Shown here in pieces: positions 26,341 to 38,595 of a stretch of 64,000 nucleotides of DNA (position 1 is the first letter of the stretch; every line of letters begins with the position of its first letter). Location of the stretch: positions 9,515,501 to 9,579,500 of the forward strand of contig NW_024881313.1 of NCBI RefSeq assembly GCF_018691265.1. Reading direction: 5' to 3'. The notes under the pieces are model-generated. The model searched no databases. It was not told the origin of the DNA and saw nothing but the letters and a program-made list of their open reading frames with translations. The DNA is from Tyto alba. Lineage: Eukaryota; Chordata; Aves; Strigiformes; Tytonidae. The position numbers and the translations under genes were made by a program.

Positions 26341-28917
26341 ATTTTGGAAGTGTTCTAGGCATCACAGAGGATAGCAGGTTTTCACTGTGGGCAAAATACT
26401 TTATGTTAGCCATGGATATAGAAGCAAGAAAATGAAATTAGAAATTAGATGTTCTAGTATTGCAAGTGCATCTAGAATACTATGATCAAATCTGGATGCA
26501 GGCTCTATGCAAAAGTTGATAATAGGCAAGGTTCAAGAGAAGAGCATAAACAAAATTAAATGCTGATTTGATAAGTCTGTAGACATTTAGCTTAGTAATG
26601 TTATATAAAAAAACCCCCACAGAATTGGATGAGGTAGAAGATCTCTCTTCTGCAAAGAGAGAACTCCTGTGTGTCATTTTTCTTTCTTAATCTTTTTTGC
26701 TGTGATTTTTGCACCTCACCTGGGCTGTAAGAGTGGAGAGTGCCATTTTACCTTCTGTAATGGAGTGGCAGTTAAAGAATTCTTCGTGCTTAATTTGGCT
26801 AGATCTGAATTGCTTCTGGCTAGGGTGAGCCTAGAATGCAAATGTGTTTTAGTGAAACTAAAGATAAAGCAGTATAGCTGCTTAGAACAATAAACTGTTG
26901 TGTTGACTAGCCTTAAATGTTGTTTAAAACAAATTCATACTGAAACAATCAATGGTTGGAATTAAACCAAATGGTGTCTCTGTCACGGTTGCCTGCCTTT
27001 TGAATAAGTCTCATCTAAATTGCAAGAATACCTCTTAAGCAGCACAAGCAGGAAAATCCAGAGACTTTATGAATATCCATACCTTAAGAGAAACTTTGGT
27101 TGGATTTAGCAGTTTAGTCAGTACTGAAAGAGGTGTAAAGAATCCTTCCCTCTCTCCCTGACTGGTAAGTGGTGGTCACTTGTGGTAACTAGCAGGGTTT
27201 TTCTTTCTGTCAACTTTACTGCTTTCATAAAGCTTAGAGGTGCCTGTATCTGAAATTAGCATATAGGATCAAAGATGATGAAAGAAATATATATGGGTAG
27301 TGTGATATGGTCTCAGATGATTTATTTCTGTAGGAAATCACCCTAAAAAGTATTTGCTCATGTTTGGCTTGGAATTTCAGAAGTGATTTAAAGGGTTTGT
27401 TCTTAATTTATTATTTTTCCATGCTGTTTTCTTGAAGACTGGGCCTACTTTATGAAGTAACTTATTTTTAAAATCAGACTATTTAAAAATACTTTTTTAT
27501 ATCAAAGAGAACCTTAGAGTATGAGACCACTTTTCACACAGTTTAGATAGTCTGAAAGGTTTTTAGATGGTAATCTGTTACAGGTTTACTGAAGGTTCAG
27601 TATAAAAGCCTGCTAGAAGCAGATAAGTAGAAACCTTGCAACAAAATTGGTGACTCACGTCTTTATCCTTGAATTTAAATCCAAGATATTGATTCTTTCC
27701 AACAGAATGTAAACTCAGACACATAAGATTTCTTAGGCTGGATTCATCCTCTGGATGCTTCTCCTGCAGGCAAGCTGTAGGGAAGTAAGTTAATTTTTAA
27801 TTTTAAAAGAATATAATTCCTTGGAGAAATGATGAATAATGGGAAAGGTAGTATTAATCTGTTTGACTACAATACACAATTTATGACATGGAAAGAAAAA
27901 TGGTTACAAGAATCTTTATGTTAAAATCAAATAATCCTTTAGTTGGAGACTAAAATTGTAATACCTGCAATTGTATGATCCCGCTGTAAAATTTACTTTG
28001 CAGCACTAAATCTTTTGGAATACTATTCAGTCCATTTCAAAAAGAAAGAAAAGCATTGTTCAGATTCTAGAGAAACAAATGCAGAAAATCCATTAATATT
28101 TTATTTAACATAAAAGGAAGTTAAAGTAAAAACAAAGACAAATATTTAGGAGTTATTCTTATATCAATTCATGTCACTGCATGTCATTGCAAAGACATTG
28201 CTAGCAAAGGCTGTTAATGTCTTGAGTGGATTCTGTCTTTAGTTTTCTGTTATTTTATTTGCAAATAAACTGTCAGCTACCATGAAGGTACAAAGGCAGA
28301 TATGAAAGGTGTTTCTTGCAGCTAGCAGGTAGATAATCAGGATCTTACTGTCCATCTAGCTTGATCTGATTAATGTCTTCAAGAAGATCTTGATGGTTTT
28401 TAATTCTCTGAAAGCTCATACAAAGCCTACTGTAGTCTCACTGACTCCCACTGATCAGTTGGACTCTAATTAACAGTAATAGTCTTGCACTGCTGAAAAA
28501 TTACAAGTATATTAGTAAAAGAAATAATGAGGCTTCTTCCTGGCTGTCATTTTTATGATCACAAGTCCTATAAAAAATGAAGCTATTTCACAATAAAATT
28601 GTAGAATAGAATGGATATGTGAAAACAGATGCAATATCATGTTTTTATGATTCTTCAAAGGGTTAAAAATAGTTTTAGGTTTCAAATGAGTTCTAAGCAG
28701 ATCTAAGTATTGAAAAAAGGTTTCTCTTGAGTCTCTGGTAATTTCTGCAACTTCTGTTCTCATGACTTGCCAGTGATATTCTACCAGAATTAAGAAATTG
28801 AAAATATCATTTGTATATGGTATTTCAAATGTAAAGAATTGCCTTCAGGGCACTGTTTTATTGGTTTTACATTCCTTACTGCTGTGTTAAATCTAATGAG
28901 GCTTGTCTGTCCTTTAG

Positions 28918-28963
28918 GTGACCTACAAGCGGGATCTGTATGCAGCTGAATCGATTATTAAGG
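28918..28963 (+). CDS. Coding exon C, 46 bp, phase 0 to 1
   Basis: This is a very short exon between the acceptor tctgtcctttag and the donor aag g|gtatgtg. It encodes VTYKRDLYAAESIIK plus the first base of the next codon. That single G joins the AC of exon D to make Asp. Exon B ends in phase 0 and exon D starts in phase 1, so its 46 bp is exactly the size class required. This phase match is the main support for so short an exon. The strongly charged, alternating sequence looks helical. Confidence 0.8.
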
Positions 28964-30174
28964 GTATGTGTTCGTCCTTGTGGCTGTCAGTTTGCATATT
29001 CCTAAGTCTAATCAAGAATCTTGTGTGCTGTAGTTTTAAACGTCTTTAAGAAAAGTTTTATGATAAATAAAATGTGCTTAGGTAAGTTGTTCTAGCTTGT
29101 TCACTGGAATACTTACATTATGCATTATTTATTTACTTCTCTTAGAATAGAGAACCTTATAAAAAGCTGTGTATATTACAAATGGATTAATTTTGAACGG
29201 CTTTACAAGGAATAAACACTTTTTTTTTTCTTTTATTTGCAGTTGAATTTTGAATATGTTCCATCTTTGTAATCGAAGTAGTGACTGAAAATGAAATATT
29301 TATTCTTTAGGTCTCTTCACTCTTTTACATACAGCAGCTTGTTACCTAAATTGATATAGCAATTATATGTTATTGGTGAGGTATTCCATTAATTTATAAA
29401 TACTTTGTTGAACTGGTTTTTAAACTTTACTGATAACAGTGGTGTCATAGCAGTTTAACATAAAGACTAGATTTAATCTTTAGCTAGATTGACTCAATTT
29501 AAAAACAGTGGAGAAAGGAAGAACTCTTAAGTTGTGTAATGAGCACACTAATTGTTACTGTAACTGATAGGCACTGATTCAGGGGACTCTTGCTTGACTC
29601 CTTGTTGAGAAGTGAGGGATAAAAGCCCAGAAACTGAAGAAGAGAAAGGGACTTCCACTTGGGTTAAAAATATCTTTTCAGAGAAAAAAAGTGTGGTTCC
29701 TATTTAAGAAAAACTGAGCAAATTTCATATCCTGTTAGGGCATGGTGAGTGACTGTCTAGTTGTTCACTTTAGTGGCTCATATGTTGTTACAAGATCCAG
29801 TATGGGCTTAGCTTCTGGTTTGGGTAAATTAAACCATGCCGAGATCAGTTCTGTCACTGTAGACAAGCTAGAAAGCTTTAACAGAGCTCAGATATCGCTG
29901 TGGTATTCTTCATGCTGCTTCTCTAGATCTCCAGGAATGTAACAAGTTTGAAGTTTCTGGTTGTAACAGTGAGCAAATATTACATATTATATGCATTGCT
30001 AGAACTACCTGACTGAATTTTTCAGGCACTTATCAAGGAGTTAGGGCTGGGAAACCTTGGAAGTTCTGGTTTTGACAGGGGGTGGGCTCTCATCTCCACA
30101 GCTGGAGGCCTGGAATTTTTGCAAATCTTGTTTTGAGTAGGATTCTTAGAGGTTCCACACTCTTCTAGATTTCA

Positions 30175-31250
30175 ACTTTAGGATTTCCAAGCATATTAAA
30201 GACAAGAGGGTGGCTGGGAGTAGTTGGCATGAATTTACAAAGGGGAAGTTATACCTGACCAACCTGATAGCCTTACACAGTGAAATGACTAGCTTGATGG
30301 ATGAGAGGAGAGCAGTGGATATCGTTTGTTTTGATTTCAGCAAGACTTTTGACGCTTATCTCCCATGACACTCATTGACAAACTGAAGTACATACTAGAG
30401 AAGTGGACAGTGAGGTGGATTGAAAACTGACAGGCTCAAACAGTAAAGCCCAGCTGGAGCCTGGTCACTAGTGGTCTATCACTACCTAGGGGTCAATGCT
30501 GGTTAAAGTCTTCACTAATGATCTGAATGGTAGAGCAGAGCATACCCACAGCAGGTCTGCAGATGGTGTAAAGTTGGGAGGAGAAGTTGATAGACCAGGT
30601 GGTTGTGCTGCCATTCAGAGAACCTTGGCAAGCTGGAGAAATGGGTGAACAGGAGTCTCAGGAAATTCACAAGAAGAAATGCAAACTCTTGCACTTGTGA
30701 AGCCCCGTTATAGGCTGGGGTCTGACCAGCTGGAAAGCAGCTCTGTAGAAAAGGCCCTGGGTCGTTCTGGTGGAAGACAAATTGAACAGGAGCTGGCAGT
30801 GCGTCCTAATGGCAAAGATGGCCAACGGCGCCCTGGGCTGTGGTAGGCCGAGCATTGCCAGCAGGTCAAGGGACGTGATCCTTCCCCTCTGCTCAGCACT
30901 GGAGTGTTGGGTCACATCTGGAGTGCTGGGTCCGATTCTGGGCTTCCTTGTGCAGGAGAGACATGGTCATACTGAATTTTGTCGAGCAAGGGGCCATGAT
31001 GATGATTAAGGTAGTGGAGCATCTGTCACATGAGGAGATGCTGCGAGAGCCTGGACTGTGATGCCTGGAGAAGAGAGGGCTCAGGGGGATCTTAGGAATG
31101 TGTATAAATGCCAGGTGGGGACAAGTGAAGAAGGTGGATCCAGACTCTCTCCAAAAAGAGAACAGACAACGGACACAAACTGAAATACAGAAAATTCCAT
31201 TTACACATCTGGAAAGCCCAGAAATTCTTAGGATTCTCAGGTTTTTTATT
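30175..31250 (+). repeat. CR1 LINE, ORF2 reverse-transcriptase to 3' region, decayed
   Basis: Plus-strand translation shows the CR1 reverse-transcriptase middle and C-terminal part in several broken frames. Visible pieces are EFTKGKLYLTNLIALHSEMT, AVDIVCFDFSKTFDA, then SADGVKLGG where an active enzyme has the YADD-type box. Later come VLMAKMANGALGCGRPSIAS and ILPLCSALE. The second catalytic Asp of the ADD box is replaced by Gly. The match extends past 31200 (gacacaaactgaaatacaga, aaattccatttacacat) and stops before the 3' tail. There are many stops. It is in the same orientation as the host gene. Confidence 0.9.
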
Positions 31251-33767
31251 ACAAAGCTGGGAGGTTGGAAGGGAGACTGTCTGTCCTTGATTTCCTAGGA
31301 ATCATTCGTTCAGCTTAGATTGCCAGTATGAACATCTCTTGGCTTATAAATGCCATTTTTCACCAACTTTTATTGAATATACTGAAAATAATATTGCATC
31401 TCATAAATTACTTGGGTTAATATTTTCAGAACAGTATATTTAATTATTTGAGCTTATGGGAAGCTCTGAAAATGGGTTCGTGATCTGACTTAAACTGGAA
31501 AAATATTTTTAAAAGATGCGGTTTCTCAATTTTGGCCACTGATTTTTTGATAGCTATTGGGTATTTACAAACCTTATGCAAACAGAATTCATTCTGTCAT
31601 GGAGTTTTTCACAAATAAAAGTAGATTAAGAAGTTCTTCAGTTGGCCCAGTGATTATCAAATTTTTTTTTGTTTTTTAATTTTCTGAAATTCTTAGGCTC
31701 TTGGAAAAGTATGTGGTAGTTTTAATTTAATTTTATGTGATCTTTCCTTGGATAAAACAATTCAGTTTGAATATAAATTTTAGAAGCTCAAATATTGTTA
31801 TTGTCGTTGTCATATGAACAAAATGATTTATAACACAAAAAAATAGTGGAATGAATCAGTTTGCAAAAGAGGGATTTCATGGTACAGTATGATATAAAAC
31901 TAAGCAATGATTTTATCTCCTTGATGAATAGGAATTGAAACTAATACTTAACCTTGAATGATAGATCAGTGGAAAAAAGGGAAGCTTCCAATCTTTGAGA
32001 AGTGTAAAAGTAATTATGTAAAAAAATTAGGTTCTGTTTTTCCCGTCTAAATATAGATCCCATTACATGGTTCTCACTGAATGCCTAATTCTAATAGGGT
32101 ATATGCATGCTTTTACAGTACAGACTTCTTTTAAGTATTTTGTGTAATTTTAAGTATTACCTATATAGGAGAGATTGTCACAGAAAAATTCTCTCTGATG
32201 GTAACATTTATAAGGAAATGTGGAAAACTGTTTCAGCTGCTTGGATGTACTGTTTTGTTATAATATTTGTAAATATTTGCTGTAACAAGAATTGTTGTAC
32301 TTCTGTCAGTCAAGTTTGATGAAGCCAGTAATGCCATCATAAAATGATGTAAATATCATGGGTCAGCTCAATGAATGTACTATGTTGATCTTATCTTGAC
32401 AAAAGGTTCAATATTCAACTTGAAAAAAATTTCAGCAAACTCATAGTTCTATGTTAACTTTGGTCTTATTTTTCTTTTCCTGTGTACTTTTCGTATTTAT
32501 TTACCATGTATGTTTTCAATATTTAATGTCAATTTATCAGTCATTATTAGATCAAGTAGATTCACTTTCATTTCCATTTTCCTTGAACTTAACTGTAGAC
32601 TGTAGTTCTTTTATAATACAAAGGCCAATTTATTGAACTGTATCATTCAATATTACTCAAATATTTAATTCAGAGGAACTTCAGGATGTAATGAGGGTGT
32701 GCAAACTTTAAAGGAAAAGAAAAATCAAAACCAGTGATGATTTATATTTTTAAAAGGTTCTTGTTCATCTTCTTGCAGTATATTCGATCCTTTACCAGGT
32801 ACATTTTTCTGCAGTGGGCAAGGAGAAAGCCAGATGGACACCTTACGTAAAATATGTTGCTTATGTAGCTAGAGAAGGAGACAACACCCTCCTCCCATCA
32901 TCCAGATGTCCACTTTGCTTATGCTTCCTTCCCCTCATACCCCCTTCATTACAGAGCAGCCCTTGTGAAGGTGGGAACTGAGTCATCATGCTCTTTGTTG
33001 GGAAACTAGAAAAGAATACAGTATGAAAAAATTATTTCTGTGCTCTCCATCTACTGCCCTCTCATCCTTATAAAGGTGACTCCTTGTATTCTTTTAATCA
33101 GCACTATCCTTTCTTCTTTATATTTAAAAGAATATTTTTAAATATTTTGCTTAAAAAATGTTTTTATAGTATTTTATGCTAATTTTATGTAATACATACA
33201 CACTATTATTTTGTACAAAAAACCCCCACAAACCTGAAACAATACTGCAACCTTCATGCAAATTAATTCCCATGTTCCTGTGTATATGAGGGCTTCGATA
33301 ATCTCATAGATCATTAAAGGAAAATTAGTTGTAATTTATTTAAAAAACTAGATCCATTCCAGGCAGCTTTCTCTAAAACTCCTTGAGTTGAAAATGAGGA
33401 TGCAGCTTATTCAAATGAAAGGAACATTCACTAAGTTTAACTATTTCTATTTATAACTGGAGCAAAAGTGCTGTAAATGACCAGTCATTCGCTTCATAGA
33501 TACATATTTTACATGTGTATTTCATCATGTTATGACATTTTTTGTTTTCACTAAAGCCAATACAATCTTTTCCAGCTATTGGTTTTGATAAAAAGTATAT
33601 GATCTAACTTAAAGTAAAAACGAAGACCTCCATGGTGGTAAATCAGGCTCACATGACTTATTTTTGTAGTGGACAGTTGACCCATGTAAATTAATATTAG
33701 GCAAACATTTTATCCACAGTTCACTCCACAATTGAAAGCATATTTAAGGGGAGAATATATTTTTCCC

Positions 33768-34985
33768 CTATTGAGCATCATCCTGTTGTACCCCCGGTGT
33801 TGCATCATTCAATCTCATGGTTGTTAGTTTTGCAGAAGAAATCTTAATAGCCACGTTGTGCTGTGTTGCGCTGTGATTATGGGAAACCTTCAAGCATAAG
33901 TCACCTTCCAGAATGGCGACCATCCTGCAAGCCAAGGCATGCTCAGTTAGGCCTTTCCTACTAACTGAATAGTTGACTGCATCACAGTGTCTGCTTTTCA
34001 TGAGAGCTCAGAACATACAAAGCGCTCCTACTTGTCATTACCCTTTTGTGCTCTCTGCCACAGCTTAGGTAGCTGTCTGCTGTGTGGTAGCTACTCGCTG
34101 CTGCTTACGAGCTTTGGTGTTGCGGGCCTGCTAGTGTCATGGAAGTGTGTCATGGAGACTGACAGAGAGACAACCACTGCAATTCAGTGGTATGCAGTGT
34201 TTCTTCTGGTGGTTTCAGTAACAGTCTCTGGAGAGAGGAAGGACCTTCTGCTGATTCTGGTTGGTTTAGAGATATAAACGTGGCTAGCAGAAGTCCCCAG
34301 CGTACTAATGTGCTATTCATGGCTCGCATGAGGCCCATAGGGCTGTGGATTTTCAGATACTATTCCCTGTCAGAGGCATCATTAGGGATGGGCTTCCTCA
34401 ATATCTACCTCTTGTTCCTTTCCTTCCCTTTTCCTTGCCTTTCTTTGTGATGATGATGAGATGCCAGGAACTCCAGAAAGGCATATTTATGGCAGGAATA
34501 CCTGCCTTCCCTTGTGGAATTCGTTATCTCTTGCATTGTTAAAACCACTTTCTTTTACTTTTACTTGGCACTGGGTGCTAGTATGTCAGTAACCTTGCTG
34601 AGCATAGCTGGCAGCAATCTTTCCTACCTATATGGAGAGGAGAGTGTCTCTTCCTGATGCTGTATATCACTTTGGGTATAGATGGTGTTACCTGAGGGAT
34701 GGTGGACTACACGATGGTTCTTTGTGTCGGGTTGTTGAAGAGAACACAGGACCGAAATGCAGCATTGTGCACTGGATAGTACGGTCCTGTATCACATACT
34801 TGGGTGGATTCGGATTCCAAGTTCAGGCCACGTGGTGCCTGATGCAAAAGTCCTACATGACGATGCAAGGCGGGTTTGCAAGGTACCAGCTCTCAGCGTG
34901 CCACCTTGCAGGCTGTCAAGGTCCTCTGAAGATGTCCCAGGAGCTAAATGTATGGGCTGGGAGGGTGTAGGGTATTAAGGCACTC
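33768..34985. other. CpG-enriched block of unknown origin
   Basis: About 1.2 kb stands out from the surrounding intron, with higher GC and roughly twenty CpG dinucleotides, while the flanks have almost none. Open frames on both strands reach only 112 codons and match nothing I know. At its left edge (33747-33769) is a near-palindrome, aggggagaatat followed by atttttcccct. It could be a degenerate DNA transposon or retrocopy of an unrecognised family, or a regulatory CpG-rich element. No LTR, CR1 or splice pattern is evident. Confidence 0.5.
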
Positions 34986-36496
34986 ACGCTGCCCTCCATT
35001 ACTGTTCCAGTCTTCAAAACTGATTTCTCTATTATTAAGTGATCCAGTTTATTTGCTGGATGCACATTTTATCACTGGATGAATTCAGCAGCGATGAAGA
35101 ACTTTTGAGTGTACGTATTTAATTATGTGACTACAGTTCCAAATTCCCTGTCATCTAGTTATATTTATTAGTGACCAAAGCGTGATTTATTTCAACTTCA
35201 GAGAATGACAGTTATCTTTTCTGTTGACCTGTTAGTTTTATTTAGAAAATCCATTTAAGCTATATTAAAAATATTTGTTTTGATGAGAATTATTCATCCA
35301 ACTCTTCCCTTTCTGGTTAAAAATAGTAATTCTTTTGCTTTGAATTATGAACTTCAACAAATCTGTAAATGTTTAAATTTTTATGCTAGAATATTAAGGT
35401 TGCACTTATGCCTCTAGACAGTTTTGCTAAGGAACAGGTTCCTTGTGGTTCAGTTTGACGTGTTATTTTGCTATCCTGTTTATTTTTGCGGTCCATATAT
35501 TAAACTATAATTCTGTAATTAATCAAATCAAATAAAATTATTATGGTAATATGTTTGTCAATTAGATGATGTCTGAAAAAATTGCAGTTAATCATGTGAT
35601 TATGAGACTCAAATTTATCTCATTAGGCCAGCAGTTAAAAATCTAGCTGTGCTTCTATGAAACATTTGGGACTTGTTACTTAGGTAGAATTACATTTGTA
35701 ATATAGCTGACTAAAGAAACAAACTGACAAATTTCAGCTTGCTAAGCTTGATTCAGGTGGAAGTAAGAAAAAAATACACACATACATACATTTTTGTTCT
35801 TCAGATATTTATATGTACATATTCATATTCAAGGCAATACAAAGAAACACTTCACTAATGTAAACGGACTAATGAGTTGTATTTTGAGAATTTTTTAAAA
35901 ATATGTCTTATTAATTTTCTTACTTCCTCAAGTCTCTTTTACAACTGTATTATGAAAGTCTGAGTCATAACATCATTTGTTTTATAAACAGTAAATTTAA
36001 CACTTTTCTTTAGTTAAGCAGGTATGAACTTGTACAGTAAGCAGACAAGGTGGCACACGCCTATTTTTAATAGTCTTGAAGTAAAAAACCATCATCTTAC
36101 AATAAGAGTGACTCATCTAGAAATGCAGTTAAGATCAGGCTAATACAAAACATCCTAAAAAATTTCCATTAGGACTGCTGCCCTCAGGGTAGGTATCTTC
36201 AAACTCTAGTTCCAACATGTAAGCTTCTCAGTAGAAGTTTGTAATTTAGAATTTGACTCTCTCCTGCTCCTTTTTTTCTTAAGGATCCTTCTTCTGCAAT
36301 GACTTTTTCACAAGAGTATGCACTTACAGATTGGATATTTTGCCCTCACATTTGGCTCAATAAGTATCTGGTGATTTAGATGGGATTATATTTTGCAAGT
36401 GCCAAGAAACATATCGTAATGCTTTCAAACTGTTTATGACTGTGGGGAGCTACATACTATTTTTTTGTGTTATATGAGGAACCCATGTGACAATTG

Positions 36497-36524
36497 AAAA
36501 AAAAAAAAAAAAAAAGAAAAAAAA
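36497..36524. repeat. Poly(A) tract with one G
   Basis: Nineteen A, one G and eight A lie in the long third intron. This is a simple homopolymer tract and does not mark a poly(A) site of the gene. Confidence 0.9.
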
Positions 36525-37922
36525 TCACATAAGCCTTGTTTATCAAAGGGCAGATATCTTGCCTGGAGTAGCCTTTGTTCTCATGGGTACACCCATTAAA
36601 CAGTGGCTGTTCTCTGCTGTGAGGCCAAGAAGTAGACTGGCAGGTGGGGAGGTACTCCTCAGAATAGTTACTGTCAGACAAAAATAACCCTCTTCCTTGT
36701 CTTCTACCACAAAATCTTTCTCTCTTTCTTGTGTACTTACATTGGTAGGGGCAGTGTCAAGTTTGGCTTTTGGTTTTTGTGGCTACAGAGAAATGTGGAA
36801 TGGGTAAACAAAAAATTGGTAGATATTTTTGGTTACCTAAGTTGTATGAATAACAATTTCAACCCATTCTCTTGAGCATGAATGAACTAAATGCTTGTCA
36901 GTACTTATTTAATTTTTCTTGTGTTTACAGTGGTAGAAACATCTCTCTTATGAGATTCTAAAAATGCTGGGCAGAACCATACTGAATTTCCAGACCAGTC
37001 AAACCATTGCTGTGTAGAAAGTGAAAATGGAATTCTGATAAATTAATTTACTATTTTGAATTCACTGCAAACTTCAAAAATACCTTGATGAATTGTTTGT
37101 GCTTCCAAAATAGTAGGAATTGTAATGACAAACCAAGAATGGCGTGGTATGAACATATGTTTACAAAAACAAGAGTATGTATACACATATATGTGCAATT
37201 AAGATTAAAAATTTATGTCTGCAGGCTAAAACCTATTTGCCATTCAGATGCATTTTTATTCTTATGGTATTAATTCCCTTGGATATGATACTTATGTTTT
37301 TTATTTGAACAAAGTATTATTTTAATTGCTGCTTGTTTTTGGCATGCTTTTCAGGGTAAACTTTTAAGTCATTCATTAGAGTACACTTAATACATTATCT
37401 AAGGTAGTTCCATAAACATGCACACATTTTAATTTATAATTTTGGGTGAGGTCCTAGGATAAAGACTGTAACAGGTATTACTGAATAATAATAATGTGAT
37501 CTAAAGCTTTCAGGATATCAAGGAAGGGCACAGAAAATGTGAAAATTAAGTTTTCTTCTGGAGAGAGAAGGAGACTTAATGGAACAAATTTTGAAATCCT
37601 GTATCAAATTTATCTTTAACAGAGAAAATTTCTACTCCTTTTCTAATAGAGAAATGTAATGTTTAACCTAACAGCATTTATCAGTGTAAAGGTTTAACTA
37701 TTTTTAAATTTATGCAAAAAATATGGTCTGAGAGGATGTTAAAAGTGATGCAGTAAGGGGAGTGTTACTCCCTAGTCAGGTATGGGTGGAAAGAAGTTAA
37801 GAGTAAATGAGACACATGTATTGGGAAAAGTTTTCCAGTGAAGTATTAAGTTTAAAGTAAGTAGGGGAAGAGGATGCCAAAGCAAAAGAGAGATTTTGGT
37901 AGGTAATGCAATAGCAAGGGGG

Positions 37923-37945
37923 AAAAAAAAAAAAAAAAAAAAAAA
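37923..37945. repeat. Poly(A) tract
   Basis: An uninterrupted run of 23 A, the longest in the window, lies about 115 bp before a CR1 3' end. It is likely to vary in length. Confidence 0.9.
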
Positions 37946-38058
37946 GGTTGAGCAGAATAAAAGGAAGGTATGGCATGCATGAAAGTACAGAAGAAAAGTA
38001 GAACAGTTGTGCATGGCCACAGAAAAAAGAGGTAACAGGCAAAAACTGAACCAAGGGA

Positions 38059-38280
38059 AGTTCCAACTCAATACAAGGAAAAACTCTTTCACCATGAGGA
38101 CAATCAAGCAATGAACAGTTTGTCTGGAGAGGTTGTGCAGTCTCTGTCCTCAAAGGTTTTCAAGTGCCAGGGGAGTAAGGGGCTGAGTGACCAGACCTGA
38201 CCTCATGGGCCATCCTGCTTTGAGTAGGAGCTTGGGCTAGAGACCTCCGGAGGTGCCTTCCAGCCTGAATTATCCAGTGG
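38059..38280 (+). repeat. CR1 LINE 3' end
   Basis: The plus strand reads aagttccaactcaatacaag, then gaaaaactctttcaccatga, then tggagaggttgtgcagtctc, and near the end tgctttgagtaggag, gggctagagacctccggagg and tgccttccagcctgaat. This is the end of CR1 ORF2 and its 3' UTR in sense orientation. The terminal gattctatga-like repeat is decayed. Confidence 0.85.
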
Positions 38281-38329
38281 TCTGATGAAAACCAAAATTT
38301 TGTTATCAGAGTCTTAAAATTCTTTGTGA

Positions 38330-38595
38330 CATGGCCAGGATGTGGCTTTCCAGAACAACTGTTTCATTTACCAAACAGACTTCTGAAAACCAGGAATGAA
38401 ATGCTGCACGTGGTTAGCAGAACTCATGGAATCTGTGGAGTTACGAGCCAGCGCTCCAGCTATGCTCGCTGGGTTCAGTGTGATTACGCTGGTGACAGAG
38501 AGCTCCATCAGCTCGCCAGAGGTGGGACACGGGCAGTCTTGGGGAGGAAGGCTCCCTTCAGCCTTCCTTCTCACAATACAGAGAACGTGCAGACC
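38330..38595. other. GC-richer patch next to the CR1 end, unexplained
   Basis: About 265 bp directly after the CR1 end carries roughly eight CpGs and has open frames on both strands (plus 38326-38601, minus 38368-38574). As an exon it would have to be phase 1 to 1, and I see no convincing borders for that. It may be the remains of another insertion. Confidence 0.35.

Larger units (their letters stand above)
23632..28917 (+). other. Intron of 5.3 kb between exons B and C
   Basis: It holds a rearranged CR1 (24801-26340). The flanks 23632-24800 and 26341-28917 are AT-rich, with scattered T and A runs and nothing else that I can identify. Confidence 0.75.
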
